NCBI GenBank assembly: GCA_964017065.1
Contig: OZ024789.1
Span: forward strand, 6,886,191-6,950,190
Direction: 5' to 3'
Source of the DNA: Haliclona indistincta
Lineage: Eukaryota > Porifera > Demospongiae > Haplosclerida > Chalinidae
DNA length: 64,000 nucleotides
Part shown: in pieces, positions 45,353 through 57,500 of the stretch
Layout of the letters: every line of letters begins with the position of its first letter
Numbering within the stretch: the first letter of the stretch is position 1
Made by a program: the position numbers and the translations under genes
The notes under the pieces: model-generated
Database searches by the model: none
Told to the model about the DNA's origin: nothing
What the model saw: the letters and a program-made list of their open reading frames with translations, nothing else

Positions 45353-45506
45353 TTTTTAAAACACACGCCACGCCCTCTTTGAGCCACGCCTACTAATGAA
45401 CTAATAAAGTACACACAATGATTATGGACAATGAGGTTTGTACATAATTATTACAATGTTTTGTGTTTGCAGAGTTGAGGCAAGCTACAGTATGTAGAGT
45501 TAGTTT
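45353..45506. promoter_or_regulatory. PXK promoter overlapping the NSMCE3 3' region
   Basis: Only 154 bp separate the PXK start codon from the NSMCE3 stop; both genes are on the minus strand. The NSMCE3 3' UTR and the PXK promoter must overlap or abut. Confidence 0.4.
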
Positions 45507-48500
45507 TCAGTCGTCTACTAGATCAGCAAACTGCCTCTCCCATCGGCTCGCATCATCTTCATGTATCTATATGTAAAGAGGAAGCTAGATTACATGCATG
45601 CATGCATGTAGTGGTGTCAGCTAACACAAAACAGCAGCACATCCCATAGCATCATTGATCACATGCTGTTCAACAACACAGTACAAACCCGATAGCTTTA
45701 CTCAACTACCCGCCTATTCATGCGAGAACTACAACAGTTCCTGCTATGACATTTAGTACCACTCTCCCACACAAAGATACACACAACTCCAGCTGTCTAT
45801 TTGTGAATTGATACTGGTATTTTGCTCACAATTCCTAGCTTATTGCAGCATTCCAGTCAATTGGTGCATGTTTGGTAAACTTTTTATTATACTTAATATG
45901 TAGATAGCAATTGACAGTTGGCATCTGAGTCAGCCAGGTAATAGGATGGACTGATTTATTTATAGCACAATATAATTGACTTTAGTTTCAGCAGAGTGCA
46001 CTATTCTTACCTCAGCAATGAGTGAGAGTAACTGTTTCTTGTCTACTTCTTGATGGGCACGTTGACCCCAACTATACTCATGTATCTGTGCTTCACCTAC
46101 AGCTCTCTTGCTATTCTCAAGGTACCTCACAAAGAGAAACACATTGTGCTAACTACATGTTATTTCTTTAGTTTTTTATTTATTACCCTTGGTCTATAAA
46201 ACGTCCTATCGCATCTTTTGGTACTCCAAATGTAGGATGAGGATAGTTTGCACTGGGAGTAAGGTAATGATATCAAAATACACCACAGAATGCAGTATCA
46301 CATGACTATGACATCAGTTGTATGTACATAGAAACAATCGTTAATGGTATTCATTAGGTAATTCCTATGCCTGGTATGTTGTGGGAGTAGGGAGGGAAAG
46401 AAGGGAGGCACATACCTTTCTAGACAAAATCCAAGTCTTTTTAATGTTTTCCATAAAGCATCTACATACAAAGATTATTGTAGGATATTTTACATTATTA
46501 TTTCACGTGCTAATGATTATTAACACAGGTGTAAGTGACTTTGAATGACATGTATATCAAAATGTACAGTAGATACTGGTAGACCTAACAGTATAATGGG
46601 CATTTAATCAATTTTAATCAAGACACAGTATCTATCCAAAGCATCATTTTGAGTAAAGTAGCTACTAGTAAAGGCACTATCCATTATCCTTAAATGATTA
46701 TTATTTTCTTGCATGGAAATTCAAATTGTAACTACAAATGACTCAAAGCGAGGACTTACCGTCTTTTATTGTTCCCTCTGGCCGCATCATAATGAGTGAT
46801 AAAATTACAGAAAGAAGCCCGTATTGGCACTGCTCCTCTTCAGACCTGTAAGTGTGTAAAATACATGTACATAGTGTAAATAGATCACATTCCATTAATA
46901 TTGTGTAATCATAGCTAGGCGTGGCTTATTGCATGTATTAATGTGGCTATGACTTGGAGGACAGTGACAATTTGAGATGATGGAAATCGGCGTCGAGCTT
47001 GACTCATCGAACTGCACTATTCTCAACGAGACTACAGATGTTCTGACCACGTATAATCTTACGGAGACATTCCCAGCAGCACTGGTAATTCACGCATGTT
47101 TCGTTTTTCTCGTGATCATAGGGAGTTTGTTTGCCAACGGCCTGGTCCTCTTGTTGGTGGCGTACGACAAGCGACTACAGTATCGTTCCATACTCGCCAG
47201 TTTAAGTGTGGTGGTTGCTGACATACTTCTCATACTCTTCTACCATGTGCCCACCTTCGCCAGCACAGTATCCCGCGGATGGGGCTTTGGTGATGGTGAC
47301 ATAGGGCGCAACTCTTGCCATGCCTTCTCAATAATCAGTAACTACATCATCTACGTACGCTGGGTGGCTGTTGGTACAATTGCACTCGACAAATTTCTGA
47401 CTGTAAGATTTCCTTTTCGCTACTTAAATCACAGCAAGATTTTGTTGGTGGTGTTGACTGCTACAGTGTGGTTGTTACCTGCCGTACTTGTCCTGCCTAT
47501 CACTCCATTTACTGATTCCAATTTCAGAGGCAATGTACCAACCTGTCTTCCATCATGCAAGGAGATCTTACCGTGTGGCATTATCTTGACAGCACTTGTG
47601 TCTCTGTCAGTTATCTGGGGTGCCGTCTTACCATCTGTGTACTATACCTGGATGTATTACAGAGGTCGGAAGTTGAAAACTGTCACTCATCTTGGAAGAC
47701 TTTCTGTTCAACTTAGTACAGGAGCAGTCATTGAACAACCAATTGCAGTGTCCGATCAACAAACTCGAGAAAAAAGAGCATTTTTAACTCTCTTCTTGTT
47801 GTACATCTCTGTGCTAATCACCAGTCTTCCAATATACATCGTAATACTTACAAGAAGAGCTGACAGATGTGCTTTCTTCTCCATACCTATTTATGTACAA
47901 TTTGGTATCTCAGGTGTATTTCTTCTATCTACATTCATTGATCCTTTGGTTCTCATGCGCAATCAAGATTTTAGACAGGCTATGAAAAAACTGTTTCAGT
48001 GCAAATCAAAAACAGTAGTTAATCCAGTACCACAGACGAACCCTCTAGCAACCAGCAATAAGCTAACACCTGAAAGAACTAGTGAAAATTTACTGAAAAA
48101 TGGCTACACAACTGCCTCATTATGATCATAAATAATTTGCTGTAAAAAATAATTATTTTATTTAGCAATTATTCACGTGTATAATAATAATAGTACAATT
48201 CACAACAAGTTAGGAGATTATTCACTAAGAAACGACAGGGGGATAAAGGTGTACTACATTCAATGATCATGAATATTATTGTTGCTGATGATGGGATGGT
48301 ACGGCGCGTCATCATTGCTCATACGGTACGGTCAGAGCACACCCTAAAAACAGTACGAAGCTTCGCTCCAGCGTTTACCAGCCATGAATGGAAGCTGCAA
48401 CTTGACAGAACAGCAGGAAGAATACACGAGTCTGGTAGACGCAGGCTACTGCACCGTTCCGGAGTGGGTAATAATCGTAGAGCAAATATTTCTTGGATTT

Positions 48501-51500
48501 GTGGCAGTGGCCAGTGTGGTGCTCAACTCGTACGTACTTCTACTGATACTGAAGTTCAAGTTTCTTCGCTACCGTGCCATGATTGTCACAATTTCTGTCG
48601 TCGTTACTGATCTACTCTTAGGATTCACGTACATACTTCCCGCGCTGATCAATGCGTCCTTTCGCGATTGGGTCTTTGGAGGTAGGCTTGGCTGCATCAT
48701 CATCGGCTTCATCGTGTTCTACTTTCTAGGAGTGCGATGGATGGTGATGGGTCTCATTGCTTTAGATCGATTCTTCTACATATTATTTCCTCTCAGTTAC
48801 GTTCGTTGGAGTAAGCCGTTCACTATCATACTCACGATCGTTGCTTGGATCATTCCGATTTCATTCAATATTCTTACATTTTTTGAACTGGAAGAATTTG
48901 ACTTTAGACCAGGGTTTTCACACTGTGCCGTGAACTGTGGTCCTAATGAAGTATGCTCACGGTTTGTATCCACAATATTCGCCCTACAACTAGCAGTTGG
49001 AGCAATTCTTCCAACAATACTGTACACAATAATGTACATATACAGCAGAGCAAAACAACAGCATATCAAGATGGGAACGTTTGTTGGAGAGAGCAAGAGA
49101 CGAAGAAGTGTCATTAGCTTACCAGTTGTGTGGGCAAAGAGAGACCTGAATGCTACATTTACATTTCTTCTTGTCTTCATTGCCTTTCTAATTGCAAACA
49201 TACCGGTTTATGTTGTTTCAATTCTACGACCCATTGCTCCAGATTTATACTCGCAAATACCATTATGGAGCATGTTTCTGATAGTGAACCTCTTCTATAT
49301 GCTAAATGTACTCGATCCTATTATCATAATGAGGAACAGGGACTTTCGAAAAGCCTCAGGAAAGCTTTTTTGCAGAAAAAACAATCTTCGCTACAGCTCC
49401 AGCAGCTCATAACCTCAATAATTATTATTGATTACTTATCCCACAAGAATTATACATAGCCAGCAACTGGATCTACTCTGTGTATGATAATGATATTCAC
49501 ATGTACTCATGTTTAAAATTAATTATTTATATGTTATATAACCAGCTTATATAAATAATAGTCAGACAGCGCATCCGAGGATCTACGCGATTTAGAAGCC
49601 CGAGAGCCATTGCTATACAGTGAAACCTGCTTAATAAGACCACCCTTGGAACCAAAATTTGTGGTCTTAATAGAGAGTGCCTATATATAAAATGATTGAA
49701 AATTGTGGTCTTAATATAGAGGTAGTCTTATTACACAAGTGGTCCTTAAAACAGGTTTCACTACATAGCGTCCGAGCGTAGCGAGGGCGCTATGGTAATG
49801 GCGCGAGGGCTTCTACATCGTGTAGATCCGATTGGATGCGATGTCTAACTGATTTAGACCATAGCAACAGCAAACAGAAATTACGCGAACGAGACACGCG
49901 AGCACTGTTAAAATATTCAGCAGAACTCCGCGCACAGAACCATAATCTGCGCCGTGTGGTGGGATTCCATTATGAGGTCGCGGCAGTGGTGGGATTCCAT
50001 TATGAGATTTATAGACCCGCAGCTACGCAACCTGATTGGTCAACATAGCTTAGCTGTGGTATAATTAAGTGCTACAAGTAATCAAAATTAATCTCAGCAA
50101 ATAATTATATATGAAGACTGGCTCAATTGACATTGTCAATCCAATAATGTAAGCTTAGTCAGCTGACTAAATTTTGAATGGAAGAGGCACCATTAAACAG
50201 CAATTAATCATGTAAACAGACTAATACAAACAGTTATCAAAACAAACTTTGACAAAATGTGCCAAAATTGTGATCTCCATGACAATCACTAAATCGATTC
50301 GCAAATTGTTTAAGAGTAGGGTGATGCTGTGTTATTATTTATAATTAGCACACTGTAGTGTCTCTGTCATCCTTTGTCGTTCATCTTACTTATCTTAGTG
50401 AAGCGGCATAGCAAATCTATTGCATATTTTATGAAAAAAGCACCAAACTTGGTACACACACACCTTGTGAAAAAATTAGATAAGGAGGCAGTCGCAATCG
50501 TATGCGTATGTATATCAGCAATTATCAGTAAAGATTATAATTATAAATATTATTGGTGTATACGTAAGTTTTCTAAAAAGAAATAATATTATTGGCATAT
50601 TATTGGCAGTACAGTGGAACTTCTCTAAGGCGGACACCATTGGGACCAACAAAATAGCGAGGCTGTACTCTGGTAAAGGGTTATTATACATTACGTGGGT
50701 TATTACCCAATGTGCTAGGGTTATGCGTCTGTGTCCGTCTATGTATTATGTGTCGTAAAAACACAGCTGTTTGCATCTTACCACTCGAAAATCTCCCTGA
50801 AAACTCTCTCTGCAGCTTCTTTATAGTCCTATAAAGACGTTTTCTGTGCTGGCAGTGATGAGGTGTGCCAATCAACTGTTAGTTTGTTAGTGCATGTATG
50901 GTAGCTATGCTAGCATCATTTTATCTGGAGCTGTCTATGGACTACCTGTTGCAGTAATGCTGGAGTAGTCGTGTACCAAATATGTAGAACTCTAGTATTT
51001 GTTGGGATTCAGAAATGGTCCATTATAGAGGGATGATGGGTGTTCGCTGAGAGGGGTTCCAATCACTGGACTGGACTGGTGGACTCAGTATAATGTATTG
51101 TCTAAGCAAGTGGTGCAATTTTTTTTTTTAATTTACACTGAAAGTTACAGTGAGGTAATCCCAATAGCTAGAGCTAATATTAAGGGGCACCTATTTAAAC
51201 CTCATTTTGTGCACACTCTAGATGAAATTCATGGATTAAAAATATCGCCGCTACATGTAAGCACACAATGCTTAATGATTGCGCTACATTGCAAGTGATG
51301 GTATAATTTTATCATCTGCGTAATTTTTTTTTGCAGTGGGTATAAGTCTGGTCAGTCTACTAAAGGCATAAGACGTCACAAAAATCAAAAATCACAGTGA
51401 ATTACTGATTCTTTATTAATTTTGGTCTTCAAGATCTCTGTGATGACTTTGATCTGTAAAAGTGCCGAATATCTATTTTTTTAAACATAGAAATTTTTTC

Positions 51501-54500
51501 CAGAGTAACAAGGAATAAATAGATAAAATGGACGAACTAAATATTGCCATCGAATCTTGTAAATAGATCATCACGTGCTTAGACAATACATTATACTGAG
51601 TCCACCGTCCATATTATTGCACAATATTAAGTTCATCTGGTTTAGTTTATAGGACACTCTCCTTCACATTTGCAAAGAGCATTACATTTAAGTTCAGATT
51701 TTAGCACTAGTTAGTCCTGCAAGCCTTCTTGCAGTCACTAGGTCGCATAGCATATCTTGGATGCCTCTCTGGTAAAGACCAAAATCTGTCTTTTTTTATT
51801 CCAATCATTTGGAGAAGGGATCTTGGGATCTAGACAAAGCACATTACCTCAAACATGTCCACCTTTTAAAACATGATGCTGTAATGCAGCATACGTATCC
51901 TTTGAACCTTGGCAAAGAGCTCTTTTCCTGCCTTATTCACATCAGTATTGGTGCAAGTATTACAAACCTTTCAACTACACGAAGGCATTAATCTCATTTG
52001 GTGTAGCTGCCAGTTGTAAAAGTTGTGTTAGTAAGGTCAGGAAATGAATTCATACAGCCCATGTCTTCTTTCCTTGTCCAACACACCAGTTAGACCATGG
52101 AACATAAGAAGTGCAAGAGACCTCTCTGGTCCAAAACCAGCTACTATTTTGTGTGCAGCCAAGTATCGGCAGTGCCAAATACTAGCCAAAGCTCATTGTT
52201 AACTGATAGTTACCATCACAGCTAACACGACAACATCAGTGTCAACAGTGCAAACTAGAATTTGGTTGTGACCATGCAGCATGCTGTACATAAAGCATCA
52301 TCATGTGGTTATCAACCTCCTCATGACTACATGGGGCAAGTAAACGAATGTTTGGTTGAGTTGGTACACAAGAACCTAATTCTCTTCAGTTACACGCCTC
52401 GAACCAGGCTCTTTTTATTTCTGCCTACACACAATTAAAAAGAGTCTGGTTCAAGGCTAATACCAGTGCTGTAGAGAAGAATCCAGAATGACGGATGCAC
52501 GAGTTGCGCCAACTGAAGCCAATAATCAATGCTCAGAGGAGTGGACTAGCTGGAAACATCGCTTCGACTGCTACCGAGTTGTCTCAGGACTAGACACTAA
52601 AGAGGATGCAGCCCAGATCAACATTCTGATCTACTGTATGGGAGACGATGAGGAGGACATCCTTGCCTCATTCAATCTTTCAGCAGAGGAAGCAAATAAG
52701 TATTCCACAGTTCAATCAAATTTCGACTCACACTTCAATCCAAGAAAACATGTCATCTTGAAAGAGCAAATTTTAACTCATGAAAGCGAGAGAAAAGAAG
52801 AGACAGAAAGAGAACTACAACTCTCACCATGGAGCCAAAGAACAGCGACCCCTTATTAGTGGAGAAATGGTATGGCTACCAGATAGGAATCAAGGAGGAA
52901 GAGTGACATCACAAGTAGCCCCATGTAACTACGATGTTACAACACAAGAAGGAGCAGAGTACAGAAGAAATGGAAGAGACATTCTGCCGATACCAGAAGA
53001 TGCACGACCAACAGACCAAGCACCGACAGAGCAAGCATCCAGGAGGAGCACAAGGATCAGCCAACCTACAGAAAAGTACGCATCACTAGTGACTCATTCG
53101 AACAAAAATGTTTTGTGTTCCAAAAGGGAGGTGTAGTATTATGTTGTGTTATTATTAGCACACTGTAGGACCCACTAGTGCCTTTAGCTGATTCTGTACA
53201 TTGTGTACCGTATCATCGTTCGTTCATCTGTATTCTGTAACCTGATTATTAATACGCTACCAATCTACCAAAACCTACAGGTGAGTAATCGCGATAAGAA
53301 AATTAATAATAAAAATGTAGAACAAGAACTAATGCAGGCTACAAACTGGATTGAGTTGTAGTTACGCGATAGTGCTACATGTACATGAGTGTGCACTTTT
53401 AGAGGAACTAGCTGGAAATCAGGAAGACAACTGGTGAGATTTGAAAAGTGAAAACTGAATTTGTATGAAGATCAACAAAGTTTCTAAGCAAAGAATGAGC
53501 GAGAGAAATGAATGAGGCACTTGAACAGTACTGAGCACAAGGTAAAGCTAGGATAAAGAAATCATCTGAGTGTCCTGTTTTACAATGAAAGAGCATGTAC
53601 ATCAGCAAAACATACCATCCTTGTGCCTACTGTGGTAATGATCTTTGAGAAGAAAAATTGACAAAAAAACTGACATAGTAAATGCTGTGCAATGAATCTG
53701 TTGTCACATTGACAAGCACGATCTTAGTGGCAAATGGAGCTAGGACAGGTGATCACAGATCTCTAAATTCTAGTCTTTCCAAAAGTAATGGAGTGTACCC
53801 TAGTGATAATATCATTATCACACCTTTGTCATCCATCAAACCTCTGGAATGATGTAGATGTACATGTAACATGTTCTTAAGGCTGGCTGGCTGCATATCT
53901 AGCCGCCAATGTTCTTGACAAAAGCTCAAAAGCTGCAGAAGAAGTAATCTACTGACCTCTCACATTGTACCTAAACCCACTGTTTTTGCTACCTACAGAC
54001 AAAAACCTATCAAGAACAAACGATGGTGGGTAACGACGAAACCCATAATGAATCAGACCAGGAATGGACTACATTTTTGAGTAAAATTAGTTCTCATAGG
54101 GTTGATTGTGTCTGATGGTAAAGATCGCTCTTGTATTTTAGTCAAAGGCGGAACATTATCACTCGATCACTGTGTTGTATGCTTTTAGTGAAAGTCTTAG
54201 GTTGTAGGTTTTACGAGAAAGAACACCACACAGCCGCAAAGTCTGCAGAGCGGAATTCAACCAATGATAGTGATCCAGTCCACATCATGCACTAAAATAT
54301 TCAACCATCAATGTGTAACAATTATTTTTTTGAAACCAGTACAGTCATTATGAGTGAAAGCACAATCTGAATATAAAATAAAACCAAAACAGTAACGCAA
54401 GGTGACCAGAAAGTTAACGCAGACCTTAATACTGCGTTTAAATGAAAGCCTTGCTTATTATTGGGGCGAGCCTGAGCGAGCCCCATACTGCTCGAAAGCG

Positions 54501-57500
54501 TCCCCCGCGACTATCTATCTATCTATCGTACGTCATTCTGTAAATGCCCACGAGTTGTAATTCACCGGATGGTTTCAATTTTGCTCAACTGAGACTGAGC
54601 AAGCGAGCATGAGCGACGTAATGCAGAGACTGAAGAACAAAGTCGAGGTTAGGCTAGAGAGAAGGAGCATGAGCGACGTAATGTCAGAGAGACTGAAGAA
54701 CAGAGAGAGGTTAGGATACAGCAAATGAGAGAGAAGGAGCATGAGCGACGTGGTGAAGAGACCAAAGAACAGAGAGAGGACAGCGAGAGGACAGGCAGTG
54801 CAGCAAATGAGAGATAAGCAGCATAAACGACGTGGTGCAGAGACTGAAGAACAGGGAGGGGACAGGCTGCAGCAAATGAGGCTTCACTCGACTGCGGCAC
54901 AATCAGTGCATCATACCTTCTCAAATCACCTCCTCGGATAAATACCTACATACTTATGGCTACCAACACTACTCGCTCAGGCTCGCCCCACAAATGTCAT
55001 GCATTTCACTAGTTTAAATATCGACAGAAAAGAACGTGGGCTAGCACGGTTCTGAAGTGTCTAGTGTATAATGCTGTGTTGCCCTGCACGTACGTGCACG
55101 TACGTGTTAGCTTACGAGCCACACCCAACGAGATTAGCCGACAGATAAAACTGAACTGCACGGTAGCGCATTACAGTGACTTGGAGTACCGACGAAATGG
55201 ACGACAACTCGAGTTGTGAATTTGAAGTGAACATGACAAATTTAGTCGAGCGACCGTACTGTAGTACCAGCGAATGGGTGCTTGTCCTTCAGTCAATATT
55301 CCTGGCAGCGACAGTGGTGGGCAGTCTGGCGGGAAATTCTTTCATTCTGCTGTTGATCGCAAGACACCGATCCCTGCGCTATCGCTCCATCAACGTTTGT
55401 TTGTCTGCTGTAATCACGGATCTTCTTCTAGTAGTCGTGTTCCACTTACCAGCCCTGATAAGCGTGGCAGCCAAACGGTGGGTCTTCGGCGACATTGGCT
55501 GTACAATAACCGGATTTATTGCTTTTTATCTTATTTACGTGCGATGGATGTCCATGGCGGTGATAGCTCTGGATCGTTTCTTCTATATCATTTATTCTCT
55601 CACGTATGATAACTGGAGTAAACCATTTCTAATAGCCCTTACAATAAATGCATGGATCATGCCGTTTATATTACATATACCATCTATCTTTGGTTATGGA
55701 ACATTCTCTTTCAGACCAGGATTTTCTCAGTGTACTATTGACTGTGGCCATGATCTCAAATGTTATGAAATGTTTGTGGCTGGTTTTTCAATCCAGTTTC
55801 TTGTGGGAGCGATTCTTCCTACTTCACTCTACTTAGCAATGTATGCGATTAGTTGGACAAAGAGAAGAAAAAGAATCATAATGGGTACATCATTACAGCC
55901 GGTTAACGAGAATGGAAGCAATACTAACATATTAAGTGGACAATCTCTTGATCAACCACTGCAGAGTCACGGTTTCAACTTTTGGTCTAAGCGAGAAATT
56001 CATGCCCTAGTTACATTTCTACTGGTGTTTGTAGCTCTTTTAGCAACAAACATACCTGTCTATGCTCTCACAATTATGCGCAGGGGGTTTGCAGTACAAT
56101 ACCAAAGAGTACCAATCTGGGTCCACTTCATCATTATAGACTTGTTCTATCTTTCGAATCTGCTTGATCCCTTGCTGATTATGAGAAACAGAGACTTCCG
56201 TAAAGTAATTGTACAGATGTTTCAAAAACTGATTTCTTCTTTCCGATCGAATAATAAAATGAGACGCCCTTCCGTTGTAAAACAAGAAACCAAGCAATAA
56301 TATCAAGAAAATACTTAGTCGACTATTATTGTTTTCATATAACTATACTGTTGTCCTTTGCCATGATAAAAATGATCTTTCTCATATTTCAAAAGAATGG
56401 TGCATGCAATAATACACGTGGGGATGTGACCCTATCAGCTACATACACGCACACTTCTATATAGAGAAGTGAAATCAATGATGTAACACAATACACTCAC
56501 CAAGAAACTAGAGCATCTCGAGTGTCAGCTTGGAGTTGATTTACAATAATGTAAACCTTTTGTGACCCCTTTGTAGTTTCAATAGCCACTAGCCCAAAAA
56601 CCTGAGAGAATAACAGTCATGAGCTTAATTAATGGGATGTACTGAAATTATTGTCAATTCAAGCCTAGATACTATGACTCAAGTACTGACTCAGAAAAGC
56701 AGATACAACAGTATTTGCAAATCTAAAGATATATAATTGCAAGAGAAAAATAATTATATACAATAAAATGTTACTAAGATAGCAGAGAACCAATAAAACT
56801 GAATCTTGGACGAACCCTTTCCAGCAAACTCTGAAAATGAGCTAAGTAGCAACTTGAGGTCCCCTCACATAAAATTAACTGGCATTGCAGTTTTTACACA
56901 CAGAAGATCTAAACTTGACATGGTAAGAGGTTACGACGCTCTACAACTCATATTAATTTTTTCTATTACAATCCATACATGATATAATTTGAAGCTATAG
57001 TCTAACATACTGTAAAATTTGCTCCGGAAATTTTTCGCAATTGACTAGAATTTAGTATTGCGCTTACAGGGACCATGTACAGTAGTGTATGTGCTAACAG
57101 ATTGGAGTTCTTTGTTTGCTTCATCAAAAATCTTGTTGAAAACAGCAGTCCTTTCTTGAACAACAGCATCCGTTATATCTACAATGAGATAAAAACAATG
57201 ATGCAAATACATTATGCAACTAGAGTTCTAATGAACACATACCCGTGTGCTGCTAAACACGACTACTCCAGCATTACTGCAACACGCACGTTACAGCTAG
57301 CCCATATACAGCTCCAGACAAATAGATGGTAGCATGCATGCACTATACAGTTGATTGGCACATCACAGAAGGCCTCAAGAAAGACTGATACCGTAGCTAT
57401 AGGCCTTAAGAAGCACTGACGTACGGTACATGTGAGGAGAGTGAGGAATAGTCTCGTCCCCAGACCACACCCTCGCCTATCGCGAGAGAGGGTCTGGTGA

